Below are positions 1 to 8,693 of a stretch of DNA of 38,246 bases, piece after piece (the stretch's first letter is position 1; every line of letters starts with the position of its first letter). Both the position numbers and the translations under genes were made by a program. This DNA is from Olavius algarvensis Gamma 3 endosymbiont (GTDB lineage Bacteria; Pseudomonadota; Gammaproteobacteria; GCA-001735895): contig DS021199.1 in NCBI GenBank assembly GCA_001735895.1, positions 651,168 through 689,413 on the forward strand, read 5' to 3'. A model generated the notes under the pieces. That model had not been told where the DNA came from. It saw nothing but the letters and a program-made list of their open reading frames with translations, and did no database searches.

Positions 1-394
1 ATCCATGTCCCTTGAGCTGAATCGGGGTGGAATCCAGTAGATAGGTTAGCTCAGTTAGCTCGCGGCGCTGTTTGCCATGCATAAACGCCATCAATTGTTC
101 TGTCACCGTCTTGAACAAAACCGGATTACGGCGTTGATTGGCATCCGACAGGGTGGAACGCCGGATCGGCCCCGTGCCTAAATGGTAATGATGGGCTGCC
201 TGGGCGTTGAAACCCGTCTCGAGCTCTCTCAGGCTACGGACGCCTGAGATCTGGCCGTATAACAATGCCAATAGGTGGTCATAGGGCTTGAAGGATTTAT
301 CGTAACGGCCAGCCTGGAGGCTAGACGAAATTCGATCAATCAAATTACGCGGAAGGGCTTCTAAAAGTTGATGAAATCGAGTATTACTGTACAC
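1..394 (-). CDS. IS4-family transposase, N-terminal part (cut by window edge)
   Basis: DDE transposase of the IS4 superfamily, beginning with a DUF4372-type N-terminal domain. The translation opens MYSNTRFHQLLEALPRNL and contains the family segment GQISGVRSLRELETGFN; it is still open at base 1, so only about 131 residues are visible and the catalytic DDE core lies outside the window. The start is GTG at 394, preceded by AAGGA about 9 bases upstream, which fits a ribosome site. The outer end of the element is not delimited; it must lie between 395 and the palindromic repeat near 500. Family assignment rests on recognition of the DUF4372 pattern. Confidence 0.85.
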   Translation of the reverse strand, partial: MYSNTRFHQLLEALPRNLIDRISSSLQAGRYDKSFKPYDHLLALLYGQISGVRSLRELETGFNAQAAHHYHLGTGPIRRSTLSDANQRRNPVLFKTVTEQLMAFMHGKQRRELTELTYLLDSTPIQLKGHG

Positions 395-500
395 CTTGTT
401 GTTCCTTTTGTTTTTGAGTTCGCACTCGGGGTTGTAACCCCAAACATTAGGAACAGCAAGACCTTTACTTCCTTCTTCAGTTTTTCCCCGGACAGCTATG

Positions 501-596
501 CGCGCAAGCGGGGATCTTGCAATGATGGCGCGTTATAAGATCCCCGCTTGCGCGGGGATGACTATATTGGGGGATGACTATATTTGCGGGGATGAC
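501..596. repeat. REP-like palindrome plus 16-bp tandem repeat downstream of polA
   Basis: Bases 540-559 form a perfect hairpin: 8-bp arms ATCCCCGC and GCGGGGAT around TTGC (a GCAA tetraloop on the minus strand). An 18-bp arm at 501-518 is the exact reverse complement of 537-554, so a larger stem is also possible. From 554 the 15-mer ggggatgactatatt occurs at 554-568 and 570-584, with a partial copy at 588-596. The cluster lies just after the polA stop on the polA strand and may serve as its transcription end or as an extragenic palindromic element; there is no clear U-tract. Confidence 0.75.
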
Positions 597-649
597 CGTT
601 ATTGTGTTTTCAACGCGACTATCGCAAGCGCAGCAGCCAGGCGCCGATT

Positions 650-3355
650 TTAGTGGGCTTGGTTCCAGTTTTGGCCGACCCCCGCATCAACTTCCAACCC
701 GACCGACAATTCGGCGGCGCCAGTCATCAGTTCGGCAATCCGGTCGCGGCTGCGTTCGATTTCGCTCTCGGCGACTTCGAACACCAGCTCGTCGTGCACT
801 TGCATGATCATCTTACAAGCATCGCTGTTCTCGGCAATCCAGCCTTGTACCGTAATCATCGCGCGTTTGATGATATCGGCCGCGGTTCCCTGCATCGGCG
901 CATTGATCGCGGTGCGCTCGGCGTATTGGCGCACGTTGGCATTGCGCGCCTTGATGTCGGGCAGGTACAGCCGGCGACCGAACACGGTTTCGACGTATCC
1001 CTGATCGCGTGCGCGCTGCTTGGTCTCTTCCATGTAGCGCTTGACTCCGGGATAGCGTTCGAAATAGGTATCGACATACTGCTGGGCTTCGTTTCGCCCG
1101 ATATTCAACTGCTTGCCGAGACCGAAGGCGGACATCCCGTAAATCAGGCCGAAATTGATCGCCTTGGCGGCGCGGCGCTGATCGGCGTTTACCTGATCCA
1201 GATTGGCGCCGAATACTTCGGCAGCGGTCGCGCGGTGCACATCCAGTCCCTGGGCAAAGGCGTTGAGCAGACTTTCATCGGCGGATAGATGCGCCATGAT
1301 CCGCAGTTCGATCTGGGAATAGTCGAGCGCCAGGATCTTGCAACCCGCCGGTGCGACAAAGGCTTCGCGAATGCGCCGGCCTTCGGCCGTGCGCACCGGA
1401 ATATTCTGCAGGTTCGGGCTGGTCGACGACAATCGGCCGGTCGAGGCAACCGCCTGTTGATAAGAAGTGTGTACCCGCCCGGTACGCGCATTGATTTCCT
1501 GCGGCAGTTTGTCGATGTAGGTCGACATGAGTTTATTGAGGCTGCGATGCTCGAGAATTAGCGCCGGGATTTCGTAATCCGCGGCCAGTTCTTCGAGCAC
1601 GTCTTCGGCGGTGGACGGTTGCCCTTTGGGTGTCTTGCGTAACACGGGTAATTCCAGCTTTTCGAATAGTATTTCCTGGATTTGCTTCGGAGAACTAAGA
1701 TTGAATACTTCACCCGCCAGCTGGTAAATCGCCTGCTCGACCTGCTGTAGTTGCCGGTCGACCTCTCTACCCTGTTTTTCCAGCATATCCGGGTCGATCA
1801 ACACGCCGTTTTGTTCGACGTCGAGCAATACGTCGACCAGCGGCATTTCGATATCGCGGTATACCCGATGCAGTTTTTCGTCCTGCCGCAATCCGGCGCC
1901 CAGTACCTGATGTAGCTGCAGCGTAATGTCGGCGTCCTCGGCGGCGTAATCGCTCGCCTGCTCGAGCTCGATCTGATCGAAAGTTTTTTGTTTGACGCCC
2001 TTGCCGGCAATATCTTGGTAATGAATGGTGTCGCGATCGAGGTAGTATTTCGCCAGCGCGTCCATATTGTGCCGGCTGGCGGTCGAATTGAGCACATAGG
2101 ATTCGAGCATGGTGTCGTGCGCGATACCGCGCAGTCGAATGCCTTCGGCGATAAAAATATGCGCATCGTACTTGATGTTCTGACCGATTTTCCCGATCTC
2201 CGGGTCTTCTAGTACTGGTTTCAGCGCGGCCAGGACGCCAGATTTATCGAGTTGCTCCGGGGCGCCCTCGTAGCTATGGGTAAGCGGGATGTAACAGGCC
2301 TTGCCCGCTTCCAGGCATAACGAAATACCGACCAGTTCCGCCTGCATGTAATCGATGCTGGTAGTTTCGGTATCGACAGCGAAACTGTCGGCTTGCCGCA
2401 AGCGTTTTAGCCACCGATCAAAACTTGTCTGATCCAGGACGCATTCGTAGTCGGCATCGACCTGCGGCGCAAGCGGCTGTTCACCGGCGGCGTCGACACT
2501 ATCCGTTTCATCGTACCAGCGGGTGAACCCAAACTCGCGGTAGAATGCGGCAAGCGCCGCGGGATCGCCTTGCCGCTGCTCCAGTTGGTCGATGCTGACA
2601 CCGGTATCGCAATCGAGTTTGATAGTCGCGAGCTCATAAGACATCGGTAAAAATTCCAGCGACTCGCGCAGGTATTCGCCGATCTTGCCTTTGAAATCAG
2701 CTGCGTTTTCCATCACCCCCTGCAAGCTGCCAAACTCGCCAATCCATTTCGCAGCCGTCTTTGGCCCTACTTTAGGAACACCGGGGATATTGTCCGAACT
2801 ATCTCCCATGAGGGCAAGATAATCGATTATCTGGTCGGCCTTCACCTGAAATTTTTCGACGACCGACGCTTCGTCCATGAAGTGATTGTTCATGGTGTTG
2901 ATCAGGGATACGTTGGCGTTCACCAACTGGGCCATATCCTTGTCTCCGGTAGAGATCAAAACCTGATAACCCTGCTCCGAGGCCTGCTGGCTCATAGTGC
3001 CGATCACATCATCGGCCTCCACACCCGGGACAACAATCAACGGTAACCCCTGGGCCTCGATAATCTGATGTAAGGGTTCGATCTGGACCCGCAGATCATC
3101 CGGCATGGGCGGGCGATTGGCCTTGTACTCGGGGTATATATCGTTACGGAAAGTCTTGCCTTTGGCATCGAAAACGACGGCTACGCGGTCGGGTTGCTCA
3201 TCTTTGAGCAGCTTGCGCAACATATTCAACACACCGTAGATCGCCCCGGTAGGGTGACCGCTGGGACTGGTCAATTGCGGCAAGCCATGGTAGGCGCGGA
3301 ATAGATAAGAACTGCCGTCGACCAACACCAGTTTTTTTTGTTTCTCTTGATTCAT
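650..3355 (-). CDS. polA: DNA polymerase I
   Basis: Replication and repair polymerase that removes RNA primers and fills gaps. The 901 residues hold all three domains: 5'-3' exonuclease (about 1-290, with GVEADDVIG and GDSSDNIPGVPGIG-like signatures), 3'-5' proofreading exonuclease (about 305-500, DTET at 328-331) and polymerase (about 520-901). Polymerase motif A is DYSQIELR (678-685), motif B RRAAKAINFGLIYG (727-740) and motif C VHDE (853-856). Proofreading residues appear intact, as in E. coli and unlike Taq. Start is ATG at 3355; no strong ribosome site is seen before it. It is divergent from thrB across about 90 bp, an adjacency also known in Pseudomonas. The gene ends next to the REP-like repeat. 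Confidence 0.98.
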   Translation of the reverse strand: MNQEKQKKLVLVDGSSYLFRAYHGLPQLTSPSGHPTGAIYGVLNMLRKLLKDEQPDRVAVVFDAKGKTFRNDIYPEYKANRPPMPDDLRVQIEPLHQIIEAQGLPLIVVPGVEADDVIGTMSQQASEQGYQVLISTGDKDMAQLVNANVSLINTMNNHFMDEASVVEKFQVKADQIIDYLALMGDSSDNIPGVPKVGPKTAAKWIGEFGSLQGVMENAADFKGKIGEYLRESLEFLPMSYELATIKLDCDTGVSIDQLEQRQGDPAALAAFYREFGFTRWYDETDSVDAAGEQPLAPQVDADYECVLDQTSFDRWLKRLRQADSFAVDTETTSIDYMQAELVGISLCLEAGKACYIPLTHSYEGAPEQLDKSGVLAALKPVLEDPEIGKIGQNIKYDAHIFIAEGIRLRGIAHDTMLESYVLNSTASRHNMDALAKYYLDRDTIHYQDIAGKGVKQKTFDQIELEQASDYAAEDADITLQLHQVLGAGLRQDEKLHRVYRDIEMPLVDVLLDVEQNGVLIDPDMLEKQGREVDRQLQQVEQAIYQLAGEVFNLSSPKQIQEILFEKLELPVLRKTPKGQPSTAEDVLEELAADYEIPALILEHRSLNKLMSTYIDKLPQEINARTGRVHTSYQQAVASTGRLSSTSPNLQNIPVRTAEGRRIREAFVAPAGCKILALDYSQIELRIMAHLSADESLLNAFAQGLDVHRATAAEVFGANLDQVNADQRRAAKAINFGLIYGMSAFGLGKQLNIGRNEAQQYVDTYFERYPGVKRYMEETKQRARDQGYVETVFGRRLYLPDIKARNANVRQYAERTAINAPMQGTAADIIKRAMITVQGWIAENSDACKMIMQVHDELVFEVAESEIERSRDRIAELMTGAAELSVGLEVDAGVGQNWNQAH

Positions 3356-3445
3356 ATAGATGCGCTAAAATGCCTGGCTCCGAGACCGGATGATATTACA
3401 GCTGCATCGGCGACTTCGCCAGTTTGCACTCTAACTGGCTGACCA

Positions 3446-4411
3446 ATGTCTGTATTCACCACCGTCGAACCTGCACAACTAGAAAATTTCCTGAAACGTT
3501 ACGAGCTCGGCAAGGCCTGCAATTTCAGCCCGATCTCGGCCGGCATCACCAATACCAATTATTATCTCGATACCGACCGCGGCAGCTATGTGCTGACGCT
3601 TTACGAACACCATAGCGACGACGAGCTCGATTACATGCTCGGCTTACAGCAACACCTGGCCGACAAAGCGCTGCGCTGCCCGGCGCCGCTCAAGGATCGT
3701 CGCGGCGATTTTTACTCGAGCCTGAATCAGCGCCCGGCCGCCATCATCCATCGGCTGCCCGGCAAGGCCGAAACCGCTCCCGACGAAGGCCACTGCGCTC
3801 AGATTGGTGCCGAACTGGCCGGGTTTCATCTTGCCGGCCAGGACTATATCAAGCTCAGGCCCAATCCCTGCGGCGTGGAATGGCTGCTGGCGGCGGGCGA
3901 TATGCTCGGAGCGGAATTAAGCCTGCCGGATCGGCAATTGTTGATGTCGACGATCGCCAATTACCGGGAATTCAATCACCGACCGTTAGCGCATGGCGCT
4001 ATTCACGCCGATTTGTTCCACGACAACGCCCTGTTCCTCGACGATGAGCTCGGCGGCATCATTGATTTCGACTACGCCTGCCACGACAGCCTGGTGCTCG
4101 ATATTGCGGTGGTGTTGAACGACTGGTGTCTGGACGTAAAAGGCGGTTTCGAGCCGGAACGGGCCGCGGCGGTATTGAACGCCTACCAGCAACGGCGTCA
4201 TCTAGATCACCAGGAAATACGGGCGCTGCCGTTGATGCTGCGCTTCTGCGCCCTGAGATTTTGGTTGTCGCGCCTTTATGACAAGGTTTTTCCGCAAAGC
4301 GGTGAACTGACTTTTGCTAAAAACCCGGACTGGTTTCGCGAATTGCTGGTAATGCGCACCGCCGATGAAAACTCGCTGCGGCAATGGTTTCAATCCCATT
4401 TTCGCGGCTAA
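3446..4411 (+). CDS. thrB: Homoserine kinase, type II (APH fold)
   Basis: Phosphorylates homoserine on the way to threonine in the cytoplasm. The protein is 321 residues and begins MSVFTTVEPAQLENFL, the typical opening of the ThrB2 family, which uses the aminoglycoside-phosphotransferase fold and not the GHMP fold of E. coli ThrB. A nucleotide-loop region follows (SAGITNTNYY, 31-40), then the catalytic loop HADLFHDN (187-194) and the metal-binding IDFD (206-209). Length matches the family (about 316-320). It stands alone, divergent from polA and convergent with mnmE. I saw no other threonine genes in the window. Confidence 0.93.
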   Translation: MSVFTTVEPAQLENFLKRYELGKACNFSPISAGITNTNYYLDTDRGSYVLTLYEHHSDDELDYMLGLQQHLADKALRCPAPLKDRRGDFYSSLNQRPAAIIHRLPGKAETAPDEGHCAQIGAELAGFHLAGQDYIKLRPNPCGVEWLLAAGDMLGAELSLPDRQLLMSTIANYREFNHRPLAHGAIHADLFHDNALFLDDELGGIIDFDYACHDSLVLDIAVVLNDWCLDVKGGFEPERAAAVLNAYQQRRHLDHQEIRALPLMLRFCALRFWLSRLYDKVFPQSGELTFAKNPDWFRELLVMRTADENSLRQWFQSHFRG

Positions 4412-4524
4412 TAAATCGAAAGCGGCGCTAGCCCACTAATCTCGACGATTTACTGCTGCTGGCGCCGCAAAGCGCACTATATGGCGAGCCACCTCGATGT
4501 CCTAACGCACATCCGGTTCGTCGG

Positions 4525-4554
4525 ACCGCCAAAGGCAGTGTAAACCCCGGCGGT
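4525..4554. terminator. Candidate hairpin between convergent thrB and mnmE
   Basis: ACCGCC at 4525-4530 can pair with GGCGGT at 4549-4554, followed by a T-rich run just before the mnmE stop. The loop is long (18 bases), so this is only a weak candidate for the thrB terminator. Confidence 0.3.
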
Positions 4555-4555
4555 T

Positions 4556-5890
4556 TTATTTACCGATGCAAAAGCTGGAGAAAATTCGGCCCAATAGGTC
4601 GTCACTGCTGAATTCACCGGTTATTTCGTTCAAATTACGCTGCGCGCCCCGCAAATCTTCCGCCATCAGCTCACCCGAGCGGGTGGTACTGAAATTATCC
4701 GCGGCCAGCTGGATACAGTCACGTGCGCGCAGCAGAGCGTCGACATGCCGCCGTCTGGCCATAAAGGTTTCATTATCCCGATTGAAATCGGCAGCCTGGC
4801 CGGTGATGCGCTCGATCAGCGCTTCCATGCCGTCACCGGTGACGGTGGAAATATAGAGCGCGTCGGTATTCCCGGGCTGTTCCGAGGCGAGCAAGTCATT
4901 TTTGCTGTATACCACGTGCAAATTGCTGTCGGTCAAGCGTTCGACGACTCGCCGATCGCCGGCGGTCATACCCTTTTGGGCGTCGACCAGGTATAAAACC
5001 ACGTCGGCCTTGGCGATCGCGTCCCAGGCGCGGCGAATACCTTCCTGCTCGACCGGATTTTCCGACTCGCGCAGACCGGCGGTATCGTTAACCTTGAGTG
5101 GGATGCCCTTGAGCGAAATGTGCTCGCGCAAAACATCCCGCGTCGTGCCTTCGATTTCGGTCACTATCGCCGCTTCGTAGCCGGCGAGATAATTGAGCAG
5201 GCTGGACTTACCCGCATTGGGTAAGCCAGCCAATGAAACCGTGAGCCCTTCCTGCAGGGTGCGGCCATGCTCGGCCTGATCGAGCAAAGTCTGCAAATGC
5301 TGGATACAGGCGCTCAAGCGCCGGGCGATTTCCGAATTTTCGAGAAAATCGATCTCTTCCTCGGCAAAATCGAGCGACGCTTCGATATAAGCCCTGAGAT
5401 CGATGACTTCATCGACGAGATTTTTTACCTGCTCCGAAAAACGCCCCTCCAGCGAGCGCATCGCCGCGCGCGTGGCGGCACGGCTGCCGGCTTCGATTAA
5501 ATCGGCGATTGCTTCGGCCTGGGCCAGATCGATTTTGCCATTGAGAAAGGCGCGTTCTGAAAATTCTCCGGCGCGCGCCAAGCGCGCACCCAGTTCACAC
5601 AACCTTTGTAGCAGCATATCCAGCACTATCGGGCCGCCATGCGCCTGCAATTCGACACTGTCCTCGCCGCTGAAACTGTGCGGCTGCCGGAAATACAGGC
5701 AAAGTCCGTGATCGATTACCGCGCCATCGGCATCGAAGAATCGGCGGAACTGAATTTTACCGGGTGTTATCTTGGCTGCGCTTATGGCTTCGCCGATGGC
5801 GCGCGCGCGCGGGCCGGAAAGCCGCAGGATGCCGATACCACCGGTGCCGGGTGGCGTAGCAATCGCGGCGATGGTGCCATACGCGGGCAT
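4556..5890 (-). CDS. mnmE: tRNA modification GTPase MnmE (TrmE)
   Basis: With MnmG it installs the carboxymethylaminomethyl group on wobble uridine 34 of certain tRNAs. The N-terminal tetrahydrofolate-binding domain (about 1-120, starting MPAYGTIAAIATPPGTGGIG) is followed by a helical region and an inserted G domain: G1 GLPNAGKSS (222-230), G2 EGTTRD (247-252), G3 DTAGLRE (269-275). The C-terminus is CIGK, with the conserved cysteine at 441. G4 reads SKND where NKxD is usual, a Ser-for-Asn change. At 444 residues it is slightly short of the usual 450-455. It is the last gene of the rpmH operon, 30 bp after yidC. MnmG, usually the next gene, is absent; thrB lies there instead. Confidence 0.97.
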   Translation of the reverse strand: MPAYGTIAAIATPPGTGGIGILRLSGPRARAIGEAISAAKITPGKIQFRRFFDADGAVIDHGLCLYFRQPHSFSGEDSVELQAHGGPIVLDMLLQRLCELGARLARAGEFSERAFLNGKIDLAQAEAIADLIEAGSRAATRAAMRSLEGRFSEQVKNLVDEVIDLRAYIEASLDFAEEEIDFLENSEIARRLSACIQHLQTLLDQAEHGRTLQEGLTVSLAGLPNAGKSSLLNYLAGYEAAIVTEIEGTTRDVLREHISLKGIPLKVNDTAGLRESENPVEQEGIRRAWDAIAKADVVLYLVDAQKGMTAGDRRVVERLTDSNLHVVYSKNDLLASEQPGNTDALYISTVTGDGMEALIERITGQAADFNRDNETFMARRRHVDALLRARDCIQLAADNFSTTRSGELMAEDLRGAQRNLNEITGEFSSDDLLGRIFSSFCIGK

Positions 5891-5920
5891 GGTGCAGACG
5901 AAGTCGAAGTCGGACCGGAG

Positions 5921-7591
5921 TTACTTGGCCGCCGCCTCGATACGCTTGGTGATAACCCACTGTTGTGCTATCGACAACACGTTGTTGATGACCCAGTATA
6001 ACACCAGCCCGGCGGGGAAAAACGCAAAGAAAAAAGTGAATACAAACGGCAACGCCATCATGATTTTGGCCTGGATTGGGTCCGGTGGCGGCGGATTCAG
6101 CTTTTGTTGGATTGCCATGCTGACGCCCATCACGATCGGCAGCACGAAAAAGGGGTCCATTACCGACAGATCCTTGATCCAAAAAATAAACGGCGCCTGG
6201 CGCAGATCGACGCTCTCTAGCAGCGCCCAGTAGAGCGCGATGAACACCGGAATTTGTACCATGATGGGTAAACAGCCGCCCATCGGGTTTATCTTCTCGG
6301 TTTTGTAGAGTTCCATCATCGCCTGGTTCATCTTTTGCCGATCGTCGCCATAACGTTCTTTCAAGGTCTTCAAGCGGGGGCTGACCTTACGCATTTTCGC
6401 CATCGAGCGATAACTGGTTTCCGATAGCTTGTAAAATACCGCTTTAACCGTCAGCGTCAGCAAGATGATTGCCACGCCCCAGTTGCCGACAAAGCCGTGG
6501 TACCAGTCAAGCAACCAGTACAGCGGTTTGGAAAGAAATGTCAGCACGCCGTAATCGACGGTCAAGTCGAGACCCGGCGATATTTCCTCGAGGCGTTTGA
6601 CGATCTTGGGTCCGACAAACATTTGGCTCGAGAATTCGCCTTCGGCGCCGCTCGGCACTAACAGGTTTTGCGAGCGCAGGCCGATGGTGTAGGTCGATGG
6701 ATTACGCTTGGTATTGGCGATGGTATAAATCAGGTTCTGGTCTTCCTGTCCTGGAATCCAGGCCGACAGAAAATAGTGCTGTATCATCGCAATCCAGCCG
6801 CCATTCGAATCGAGCTTGACCTGCTCGTCTTCCATATCGTCGAAATCGACTTTTTCGTACTTGGTCACTTCGTTGTAGTAGACCGATCCCGTGTAGGTAT
6901 AGAGCAGGCGTGAAGTTTCGAGTGGACGGGTGCGTTGAATTTGGCGATACTCGCTGCCCAACCAATCCTGCTCCGACTGGTTGACAATCCGATGGTCGAC
7001 GTCGATTAGATAATCGCCACGCCTGAAGTAGTAACTCTTGGTGACTTCGATACCGTCCTGGCTCCAGCGTAACGGCACGACCAATTCGTCCTGTCCGTCG
7101 GCCATTTGATATTGAAGCCGTTCGGCTCGATAAAAACTGTGATGGGTCGGCGCCCGCGATTCCTTGTCGCGCAAACCGCTTTGTAAAATATGTGCCGAAT
7201 CGGAATCGCTATGCACCAGTTCCAACCAATCGTCGGGCTGTTCCAGCGAAGTCGGGTATTTTTTTAGCTTGAGCGAGCGTAAAACGCCGCCCCGGGTATC
7301 GATAAGCGCCTGTACGACATCGGTATCGACCCGCACCAATTGCTGGGCTGCTGCAGTGGCGGTGGTCCCGTCATCGCCCGTGCCGGTAGCTACGGCGCTG
7401 CCGCTGATGCCCTCGGCCTGGTCGGGTAAATCGTCGGTTATTATGTCGGATTGCTGACCCGGACTAACCTCGACTGACCCCGCTTCGCTGCTGACCACCG
7501 GCTGGGGACCGTAATCGGCCTGCCATTGCTGCCACATCAGCATGCCGACAAAAACCAGCGCGGCAAACAGGAACAGGCGCGAGTTATCCAT
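5921..7591 (-). CDS. yidC: Membrane protein insertase YidC
   Basis: Inserts and folds inner-membrane proteins, with or without SecYEG. The start chosen is ATG at 7591 (MDNSRLFLFAALVFVGMLMW), giving 556 residues; upstream codons in frame run through the yidD coding region. The first 20 residues form the amino-terminal membrane anchor. A large periplasmic domain (about 40-350) follows, then the conserved 60KD_IMP core, including YWLLDWYHGFVGNWGVAI and KINPMGGCLPIMVQIPVFI, with several membrane helices and a basic tail (TKRIEAAAK). It overlaps the 3' end of yidD by 8 bp, consistent with translational coupling, and precedes mnmE. Confidence 0.97.
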   Translation of the reverse strand: MDNSRLFLFAALVFVGMLMWQQWQADYGPQPVVSSEAGSVEVSPGQQSDIITDDLPDQAEGISGSAVATGTGDDGTTATAAAQQLVRVDTDVVQALIDTRGGVLRSLKLKKYPTSLEQPDDWLELVHSDSDSAHILQSGLRDKESRAPTHHSFYRAERLQYQMADGQDELVVPLRWSQDGIEVTKSYYFRRGDYLIDVDHRIVNQSEQDWLGSEYRQIQRTRPLETSRLLYTYTGSVYYNEVTKYEKVDFDDMEDEQVKLDSNGGWIAMIQHYFLSAWIPGQEDQNLIYTIANTKRNPSTYTIGLRSQNLLVPSGAEGEFSSQMFVGPKIVKRLEEISPGLDLTVDYGVLTFLSKPLYWLLDWYHGFVGNWGVAIILLTLTVKAVFYKLSETSYRSMAKMRKVSPRLKTLKERYGDDRQKMNQAMMELYKTEKINPMGGCLPIMVQIPVFIALYWALLESVDLRQAPFIFWIKDLSVMDPFFVLPIVMGVSMAIQQKLNPPPPDPIQAKIMMALPFVFTFFFAFFPAGLVLYWVINNVLSIAQQWVITKRIEAAAK

Positions 7592-7820
7592 GGTTATGCT
7601 CCCTGCCGGCGCCCGGCACCGGATCGTAGCCGCCCGCATGCCAGGGGTGGCAACTGCTTAAACGTTTGCAAGACAGCCACAGACCGCGCCCGACGCCATG
7701 TTTTTCGATGGCTTCGCGCGCATACTGCGAACAACTAGGCGTGTAACGGCAGTTATTACCCAGGAACGGGCTCAACAGGTAGCTATAGCCTTGTATTATT
7801 GTTATCAGGATTTTTCGCAT
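7584..7820 (-). CDS. yidD: Membrane protein insertion efficiency factor YidD
   Basis: Small membrane-associated helper of YidC. From the ATG at 7820 it reads MRKILITIIQGYSYLLSPFLG and is 78 residues long. It carries the family signatures CRYTPSCSQYAREAIEKHG and SCHPWHAGGYDPVP with conserved cysteines. An upstream in-frame ATG at 7841 would add seven residues inside rnpA; I prefer 7820 because family members begin close to MRK. It overlaps rnpA by 16 bp at its start and yidC by 8 bp at its end, which is the usual compact rnpA-yidD-yidC layout. Confidence 0.93.
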   Translation of the reverse strand: MRKILITIIQGYSYLLSPFLGNNCRYTPSCSQYAREAIEKHGVGRGLWLSCKRLSSCHPWHAGGYDPVPGAGREHNHG

Positions 7821-8188
7821 TGCTTGATGATGCTGTTCCAATGTTGGTCCAGGGCATTTCGAATCTTCGCCGGTTCGACTTCCAGAATTTCGCGTCTTAC
7901 CATAATTACCATGTCTCGTGCCGGTAAGCGATGCTGATTCCTGCGAAAGCTTTCGCGAAACAATCGCTTCAGCGCATTACGTTTTACCGCTGTTGGTACC
8001 TGCTTCCTGGCAATCGCAAATCCGAGGCGGGGATTGGCCCGGCGTGGACTCGCTCCCCTTTGTTTCGCAACCAGGATTGTAATACAGGCGTCGCTACGGC
8101 GGATATTATTCTTAAATACCTGTTGAAAGTCGAATGCGCGGGTTAATCTCAGCCGCCTCGGAAAAGACTCACTGGTCCCATCATTCAC
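7805..8188 (-). CDS. rnpA: Ribonuclease P protein component
   Basis: Protein subunit of RNase P, which binds the catalytic RNA and helps remove tRNA 5' leaders. The 127-residue product is basic and contains FPRRLRLTRAFDFQQVF near the start and the RNR-type motif KQVPTAVKRNALKRLFRESFR in the middle. The start is GTG at 8188, separated by a single base from the rpmH stop, so its translation is likely coupled to rpmH; E. coli rnpA also uses GTG. The catalytic RNA gene rnpB is not in this window. Confidence 0.95.
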   Translation of the reverse strand: MNDGTSESFPRRLRLTRAFDFQQVFKNNIRRSDACITILVAKQRGASPRRANPRLGFAIARKQVPTAVKRNALKRLFRESFRRNQHRLPARDMVIMVRREILEVEPAKIRNALDQHWNSIIKQCEKS

Positions 8189-8189
8189 C

Positions 8190-8324
8190 TTACGGTGTCA
8201 GGCGTGCTCTGCCCTTGGCCCGACGTGCGCGGATTACACTGCGACCACCACGGGTTTGCATGCGCGCGCGAAAGCCGTGGGTTCTGGCTCGCTTAAGGTT
8301 ACTGGGCTGATATGTACGTTTCAT
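8190..8324 (-). CDS. rpmH: 50S ribosomal protein L34
   Basis: Short basic ribosomal protein of 44 residues, beginning [20 protein letters not shown] and ending KGRARLTP, which is the near-invariant L34 sequence. ATG is at 8324 and TAA at 8190-8192. It heads the leftward operon rpmH-rnpA-yidD-yidC-mnmE and lies downstream of a good sigma-70-type promoter at 8371-8399. Confidence 0.98.
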   Translation of the reverse strand: MKRTYQPSNLKRARTHGFRARMQTRGGRSVIRARRAKGRARLTP

Positions 8325-8370
8325 GTCAAGCGCCTCGGCTTACGGGTTGTCGATTTCAACAAGGCGCGAC

Positions 8371-8399
8371 AATGTACTGGTAGAGCGCCCCCGCGTCAA
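8371..8399 (-). promoter_or_regulatory. Promoter of the rpmH operon
   Basis: On the minus strand TTGACG (8399-8394) and TACATT (8376-8371) are separated by exactly 17 bases, placing the start of transcription near 8364, about 40 bases upstream of the rpmH ATG. The -35 element differs from consensus at one position and the -10 element at two. Confidence 0.7.
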
Positions 8400-8513
8400 T
8401 ATCTAATTGAGCTGGGAAGATATATTTTACGCTTTTAAAGGGCTGCGCTCCGTTACCGGGTGAACGTGGGTATAAAAGATTCATTTTTTTGAGTCCGGCC
8501 TCTTTGCTCGGGC

Positions 8514-8522
8514 TGTGGATAA
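8514..8522 (-). promoter_or_regulatory. DnaA box upstream of dnaA
   Basis: TGTGGATAA on the plus strand is the exact complement of the consensus DnaA box TTATCCACA. It lies about 125 bp before the dnaA -10 element and may serve autoregulation or initiation. Confidence 0.75.
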
Positions 8523-8647
8523 GTATAGTATTAACACCTGTCGGCCGAGGCTCGGGAATCGCTCAAAGAGCGAGTTTGTGGCCGCAATAACTCTAATTCT
8601 AAACGGTTTTTCCCGTGCGCCGCGGTACGTCGCTCCCGGGAAAGCGA

Positions 8648-8653
8648 TATAAT
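8648..8653 (+). promoter_or_regulatory. dnaA promoter -10 element
   Basis: A perfect TATAAT lies 40 bases upstream of the dnaA start. No good -35 hexamer is present at 16-18 bases, so the promoter may need an activator. Confidence 0.5.
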
Positions 8654-8693
8654 CCGCGCGTGACCGCAGTTGGCAATATAAAGCGGAACAACT

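Larger units (their letters stand above)
8325..8693. other. rpmH-dnaA intergenic region (possible origin or dnaA control region)
   Basis: This 369-bp gap separates the two divergent blocks. It contains the rpmH promoter, an AT-rich stretch near 8412-8440, an exact DnaA box, and a dnaA -10 hexamer. No open reading frame looks real here. In pseudomonads an origin maps to this interval, but only one perfect DnaA box is visible, which is few for a full bacterial origin, so I call it a control region and possible part of oriC. Confidence 0.55.

Noticed and set aside
501-596. CRISPR array
   Set aside because: The repeat units are adjacent with 1-3 base gaps and only two and a half copies, with no spacers and no cas genes.
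602-1288. Long plus-strand reading frame opposite polA
   Set aside because: It is the antisense shadow of the conserved polymerase domain and shows no protein family pattern.
5639-6233. Plus-strand reading frames opposite mnmE and yidC
   Set aside because: Both overlap well-conserved genes on the other strand and have no recognisable domain.
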